DNA of 64,000 nt, taken from NCBI RefSeq assembly GCF_020921035.1, contig NC_063151.1, forward strand, positions 2,728,001-2,792,000. Direction: 5' to 3'. The notes beneath the pieces are model-generated. The model saw only the letters and a program-made list of their open reading frames with translations. It ran no database searches and was not told the origin of the DNA. Below are positions 59,136-64,000 of the stretch, in pieces (position 1 is the stretch's first letter; the number at the start of each line of letters is the position of its first letter). This stretch comes from Rhodamnia argentea (taxonomy: Eukaryota; Streptophyta; Magnoliopsida; Myrtales; Myrtaceae). Made by a program: the position numbers and the translations under genes.

Positions 59136-59823
59136 TGAACGTATCCATCTCGCCCGTAATGACCTCAAGTAAACTTTTTTTTATTTATAATCTTCTCTCG
59201 AGTATGGCAATGGTCGGTAATTTTCCATAATAATCACTTCCTCCATGTCGTCCTGAGGGAGTACGAGATTTTGAACTTTCGAGCTCTTGCTTTCAAAGAA
59301 GAGAAGATGTCATCGAGTTAACTGCATCCTAAGGTAAAATTACTTTTCGAGATTAGTCTCTCATTAGTTCGACTTCCTTTGTACTTGTTTCTTACATTCT
59401 AAAAGCATTGGCTCACGAAATTTTCATCTTGCAAAATCAAATTTGATGGACTATAATCCACATTGAAACAGATAAGAACGACTAAAGATTTATTGTCATT
59501 CACCAAATTACACTAATAAATCAGCCCGTGGAGAATACGCGCCCAGCTGATACACCTAGCATTACTCGCTTGGTCATTTATGGCGTGGAACCTGAAAGAC
59601 GCCATGACCATCTATTGATTGAAGTATACGTATTTAGTTTAGGCTCCGAACCTAGATCGGACCTATCAAGCTATACTCGAATGTCTGAGCGTACAGAAAC
59701 TTTTGAAATGGCCAAAGTTCGGATCCCGAACAGAAGCTTAAAACTATAAGAGGCGCTTGAGTGAAAGCAAACGAGACTTATAAATCTCTATAGAAACGCT
59801 CCCCATCGCCAAATGGTGGTTGA
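59136..59823. other. 3' flank of the FSH hydrolase gene
   Basis: No gene. A minus-strand AATAAA (59487-59492) lies about 330 bp after the stop codon and could serve as a polyadenylation signal. Confidence 0.35.
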
Positions 59824-61411
59824 TTAGTGTTTTTCGTCCCCTGCCAACACGTCACGAATCCTGTCGAGGAACCTCGTCGTCGTTTCCAATCCCTTTTCAT
59901 CTGGAAAGAAGCAGGGCATACACGAGAAATCAGTGCGACGAGAAGAGAGAGAATGGAAATGGAGACGGAGAAGGAGAGAGGGGTAAGTTACCAAGCCTGG
60001 GAATGGTGTGGCCTTTGGGATGATGAACTACGAAAGGATCCACGCACGACTCCAACAGTTCTAACCCATATGGCTTCAGAAAATCGGTCTCTCCTGCAAC
60101 AACAAGCGGTCCAATCGATTACTAAATCGGTAGCCATGGAACGGGACATATTCAGCTGGGTCCGTTGCCGGTATTAGAAACATAGAAGTCAATCCGGACA
60201 CATGCAGAACGAGACCAACCAAATCGTCATGGACAATAACTACTGCGACATTCGTTAAGGATCGAAGAGTCCACGGAAGAGTAATTTATAGCGGTGCATC
60301 TATGACCTGGTGTTCTACGGGTTCAAGTGATTAACGAACAGGGCGTTAATGATTCCCTATCAGAGGTCAAAAGAACAGAGGACCGAGCCAAAGAAAGAGA
60401 AGACATATGATTGGTAGGTACCTAGAAAGTGGAGAGACGGGCACTGTATGGGAGAAGCATATGCTTTCTCAGCCACCGATGGTGACTTGAACTTGGCCCC
60501 TCCGATGATTACCAGGAATTTGACCTTTGGAACCTTCGTCAGCGCCACTCCCTGCAACCCCACAAACAAGACACTGTCGATTTCCAGGAAAATAATTAAT
60601 TGCTTACTTTATGCTTCTCCTTTGTAATTTTTTTATTTTTTATTTTTTTCAAACAAGGAAGGAGATTCCCACAGGCAACGCCGACCCACCTTCGCTTGAA
60701 GCCCCGGAAGCGCCGCCGACAATATCGCCCCCTGCATTGTTCGTGCGTTGTTCATCGGTCAGAATTCACGCTGAAGAACATGCACAAAAAAAGGGAGAGA
60801 GAAAATTGCTGCATTGAGGTCAAGGAGTGTGCGTGTTCTTTTCAATTCATTCTGATGCGTTCGCTTATATTGATGGATGGAGGTGAAACAAATCGCGTAT
60901 GCATCGAAATTAGAAGGCAACGTCGTCAAGTTTTGATGTTTTGAGATGATGAAGCCCGTTCTGTTTAAGAGGGAATCGACGGCACCTGTGAGAAACCCAG
61001 GAGACCATCGAAAGGTCCTTGCTTGATCATGAGGTCTTCGATGTAAGCGAGGCACTCGTCGAAGTTGGTGTATTCCGTGAATTCCTGCCCCCAAAAAGGA
61101 AAAAAAAAATTAACAGAGAGTCTGATCAAATTGATGGGAACTTTGAGAGACTTGGATGATTCGTAGATTTCGATGAGGACGGACCTTGTCGAACTGGAAC
61201 CACTCGAAATAGGGAGGGTCGAAGATGCCTTCGACGTCGGACTTGCCCTGCGCGGGGAAAGGGCCGTCGGGGAAGACGAGGTCGACGGTGTGGAGGACGG
61301 AGTCGGGCCACTTGAGGACCTGCTTCTTCAGGATTTCCCCGCTGGTCCTGAAGCCATGGAGGCACAGGATTCTGGGTCTCTGTTCCTTCGCCATCTCATC
61401 TCCTCCGACGC

Positions 61412-61415
<4 letters not shown>
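59824..61415 (-). CDS. FSH-family serine hydrolase (OVCA2-like), At4g24380 type
   Basis: Six exons on the minus strand: 61415-61185, 61084-60986, 60731-60690, 60551-60422, 60093-59992 and 59900-59824. All have GT-AG borders and in-phase joins, totalling 681 bp or 226 residues, the normal size of the family. Features: PRILCLHGFRTSGEIL with the oxyanion-region His20, nucleophile Ser109 in GFSQG (107-111), Asp171 in GETDFLKPYG and His196 in HHPKGHTIPRLDEK. The catalytic triad is complete. FSH proteins are alpha/beta hydrolases related to yeast Fsh1-3 and human OVCA2; several act as small esterases or lipases, but the plant substrate is not known. No targeting peptide, so cytosolic. A second in-frame ATG (61394) is possible, but the first fits relatives. 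The GA microsatellite directly before the start is notable. Confidence 0.94.

Positions 61416-61442
<27 letters not shown>
61416..61442 (-). repeat. GA microsatellite abutting the start codon of the hydrolase gene
   Basis: On the gene strand about thirteen GA units run directly into ATG. In plants GA-rich leader sequences are bound by BPC (GAGA-binding) proteins. Length variation here would alter the immediate start context. Confidence 0.7.
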
Positions 61443-61918
61443 GCGGTAGCGTTGAAGGTGAATTCGAAGATGAAGCTCTGCAAGTTTTGGAGGGCGCGTT
61501 GAAAAGCGAAGGTGTCTCTCTCTGGGTCGCTCTCCCTTTCCTTTTTTTCGGTTCTGTTGGAGGTCTTTTTGCTTTGGTCAAACTTTTTTTGTGGCGTTTG
61601 AATCCGATGAAAACGATTTCGGAATCAACGGCGTGGAAGCAGTGGCGTGCTCCGTGTGATTTGGGGACTCCCACGTGCGAAATTTTCAATGGCTCGAGTA
61701 ATTTGGTAATAGGCCCCCCCAAAAAAAAAAAGAAATATATATTTTTCTCTAATTTTCCCAAAATTAAAGAAATATTCTTGCTATCCTTAAACTATGCTTT
61801 GGCGCCCATTTAACTTTAATAGACCAAAAATTAATTAAAGTCAACACCAGCTATTAACATGTGACGTCCATGTGAACAAGTCTCTATATGAAAAAATTTC
61901 CACAGTTTTGTGGGACTT
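61443..61918. promoter_or_regulatory. Upstream region of the FSH hydrolase gene
   Basis: Probable leader and promoter of the minus-strand gene, then AT-rich spacer. No clear TATA box was identified. Confidence 0.35.
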
Positions 61919-62099
61919 AGGTTCCGTTTATTTTAAAAAAGAATGTTTCTTGGGAAAATATTTTCTCCAATTTTCAGTGTTTAGGGGTAGAAAATGAATT
62001 GTCAACGGAAAATATTTTTCGGTCGACGAAAAATGTCTTTGTAAAATTGTGGAAAATAATTTCCATTTTGTAAAACAAGAAATCATTTTCCCAATCTTT

Positions 62100-63200
62100 G
62101 CCGCTTTCGAAGAGCCAAAATATCATCTTCAATAGCCTTGACTTGAGTATCTCCTCATTCAGCTCCCCTTGGGACTTCCCTTCGCGATCGGGTTCACATT
62201 GGGTCGACGAGCGTCGACTTCCCAAAGCCGCCGGCGCCGAGGACGGTGAGGATCTCGCCCTTGCAAGCCTCGCCGGAGATGTCGTTGTCCAAGACCTTGC
62301 TCCGGGTGAAGAGGCTCTCCTTGACGACGGGGTCCTCGACTACGACGGAGTCGAGGTGGCTATGGGTGCGCATGAAAACACTTCTCCATGAGAAATCAAC
62401 TTCTGATCAGAAGTTGATTTCTCTACTTCTCCTCAAAAGTAGAAGTTGATTTTTCTACTTCTGCTCCGGATTGACTTCCGATCAGAAAAATTCGTTTGAT
62501 AACGGTTGAAAATTTCTACTTTTGAAACATTATTAACAAAATCTTCGGCGGCGATGGTCGACGGTGGTGGTGGTTGGCGGGGTCGGCGGCGGCCGCGACG
62601 GCTATGGTCGGCAGACGGCTGTCACAGAACGATGGTTGGCGGAGGCGGCGGCGGCCGTGGCGGTGGCGGCGGTAGTTGGCTGCGGCCGACGGCCACAGAA
62701 CGGTGATCGGCGAAGGTGAGTATGGTCTAAGAAGTGATTCCGGAGCCAAGAAGTTAAAATTTTTTACTTCTCAAAATTGGCCAAAAATCCTATCATAAGT
62801 GAAAAATCTTACCATAAGTCAATTTTTTTACCAAACAGATTTCTACTTCGATTAGGTTTTTATCAAACACATTTCTCCGCCAAATAGGTTTCCAGCAGAG
62901 AAATGCAATTTTTCAAGTGTTTTCATGCACACCCTACGACACCAAGGAGAAGCGAGGACAGTGCGACCTTATGACGAACTTTCACACCGTACGTGAAGTT
63001 GTTGAAGTGGAGGACCAAGGGGAGGGAGCACAGTTCAAGGATGGCATCGATATCGAGGACGTTGTGGTAGACGAGCATCTCGTCGCTGTCGCCAGCGACC
63101 CGCTTGCGAGCGTCGCAAACACGCTTGAGGAGCCGAGCGAGGGTCGACGAGGGAGCGTCTACTGCGCTGGGGTGGGAGGATTTGACCGGTGAGGAAATCC
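62100..63200 (-). pseudogene. ABCG half-transporter fragment (ABCG1/2/6/16/20-like), broken
   Basis: Read on the minus strand, the right part (about 63150-62938) gives STLARLLKRVCDARK, then VYHNVLDIDAI and LPLVLHFNNFTYGVKVRHKV, the N-terminal cytosolic segment of ABCG half-transporters of the ABCG6/ABCG20 group. After the MITE (62364-62934) the sequence resumes with VLDNDISGEACKGEILTVLG and a Walker A-like GAGGFGKST, where the family has GASGSGKST. LVDPM and a stop follow. A +1-type shift would recover IAKG and then SRLLK text as in the family, so at least one frameshift is present. Roughly the first 150 residues are represented; the rest of the nucleotide-binding domain and all membrane helices are missing. 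Not functional. Confidence 0.85.
62364..62934. mobile_element. PIF/Harbinger-like MITE, 571 bp, inside the ABCG fragment
   Basis: The left end is GGGTGCGCATGAAAACACTT and the right end, on the other strand, GGGTGTGCATGAAAACACTT: nineteen of twenty bases match. Flanking triplets are TAT and TAC, probably a slightly changed 3-bp target duplication. The core (62545-62710) has GGC/GGT-rich repeats; the arms carry 'agaagttgatttctctactt' inverted and direct phrases. It splits the ABCG sequence cleanly, so it inserted after the capture. Confidence 0.85.
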
Positions 63201-63371
63201 GGGTTTGGGATTGAGGGAATATGCAATTTGGGGAGATAATTTAGGAAAATAATTTCCTATTCATTTTCATATTTCTGCCAAACGCCAAAAAATACGATCA
63301 TTTTCTAGGAAAATGATTTCTTAAAAAAATATTTTATGCAAATATCATATTTTCCGTGAAACAATAAGCCT

Positions 63372-64000
63372 TGTATTGGGCCTAAATGGGTTTGTTCAGA
63401 TCCGCCCATGAATTTTTTTTTTTTTTTTTGGGTCCATGATTCAAATAAGACATATTGTTTTTCTCCATATGACAATTCCCTTTGACCCAATTTTTTTTTT
63501 TTTTTTTGACAATTCCCAAATATGTAAAATCGTATGTCCAAATCCGCCCAATTTAACTTGGGCCTTATTAGCTCGAGCAGGCCTAGGCAACCTAGAGGCC
63601 CCAATTACACAGCCGTCGTGGTAGCCTCTACATCTTCTTCGTCAACTGTGTTTGAAGTGCTATTGTATTGTCACGATCCTTAAATAATGTCAAATCAATT
63701 CGATTACGAATCGGCGATGCTTACGCGCATGAGTTACTAAAATCAGATCGACAATCCGGGTAAGAATGACTTCTTTATGGCTGAGACATTTGTTCCGCGA
63801 TAAATAACTCATCCGATGATCCAATGAGATTTTTTTTTTTTAAAAAAAGAGTCTTGTGCACATTAGACACCAGATATTAACGGTTGACATACTCACTTGG
63901 TATTTATGTTCAGTTTGAGATGGAATTATGCCGATAGGATGTAAAATTTCATTGAATAATTATCTTATGGACCAATATTTCCGTAAAAACCAAATATGAT
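63372..64000. other. Intergenic, no gene recognised
   Basis: AT-rich with T tracts (63414-63430, 63490-63507, 63831-63847). No supported feature. Confidence 0.35.

Larger units (their letters stand above)
61919..63371. mobile_element. TIR-like element carrying an ABCG gene fragment
   Basis: The left end reads ggttccgtttattttaaaa and the right end, on the other strand, GGCTTATTGTTTCACGGAAA. This is an imperfect inverted repeat of the same kind as at 24955-25932, with 'gaaaatattttc' phrases inside both. Nearly the whole interior is the ABCG-derived sequence plus a nested MITE. TTA flanks the left end; the right flank (TTG) does not match exactly, so the target duplication is unproven. No transposase. 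Confidence 0.55.

Overview
The window is nuclear DNA from a flowering plant, most likely a eudicot. The genes belong to land-plant families: SAC51-type bHLH, ZF-HD homeodomain, GEM/GRAM, FSH hydrolase and a CRINKLY4-related cytoplasmic kinase. Introns have GT-AG borders, promoters carry TATA boxes with CT tracts, and AT-rich intergenic DNA is full of short non-autonomous transposons. A woody rosid such as a member of the Myrtaceae would fit the repeat style, but that is only an impression; nothing here fixes the species.

Seven protein-coding genes can be supported, and splice phases close in all of them. From left to right: (1) the 5' part of a conserved uncharacterised gene of the At5g65440/At4g24610 type, minus strand, five exons, running off the left edge; (2) a SAC51-like HLH gene, plus strand, whose leader holds the 53-codon conserved peptide uORF of this family, split by an intron; (3) a two-exon plant PHD-type zinc-finger gene, plus; (4) an intronless receptor-like cytoplasmic kinase of the At3g51990/At5g23170 type, plus; (5) an intronless ZF-HD homeodomain gene of the ZHD1/ZHD2 type, plus; (6) a three-exon GEM-like GRAM-domain gene, minus; (7) a six-exon FSH-type serine hydrolase gene, minus. 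A broken N-terminal piece of an ABCG half-transporter lies at the right end inside a transposon-like element.

The rest, roughly 85% of the window, is intergenic and repeat-rich. I recognise four elements with terminal inverted repeats (TIRs) and 3-bp TWA-type target duplications (PIF/Harbinger-like), a family of 0.5-0.8 kb TIR elements whose ends read like 'aaaagtcctaaac' (family A), a second TIR family (family B), two larger elements with 'TTTCACGGAAAAT'-like ends, two tRNA-derived SINE-like units, several tandem duplications and many microsatellites. No LTR retrotransposon with coding domains, no transposase ORF, no tRNA or rRNA gene and no CRISPR were seen.

The genes do not form a pathway; this is ordinary plant gene order. 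Three of them (gene 1, the ZHD gene and the FSH hydrolase) have best Arabidopsis counterparts that I remember as lying close together on chromosome 4 (At4g24610, At4g24660, At4g24380), which hints at an ancestral syntenic block. The most informative regulatory feature is the SAC51 leader, which in Arabidopsis mediates translational control by thermospermine. The most interesting genome-dynamics feature is the ABCG fragment carried in a TIR element and itself split by a second one.
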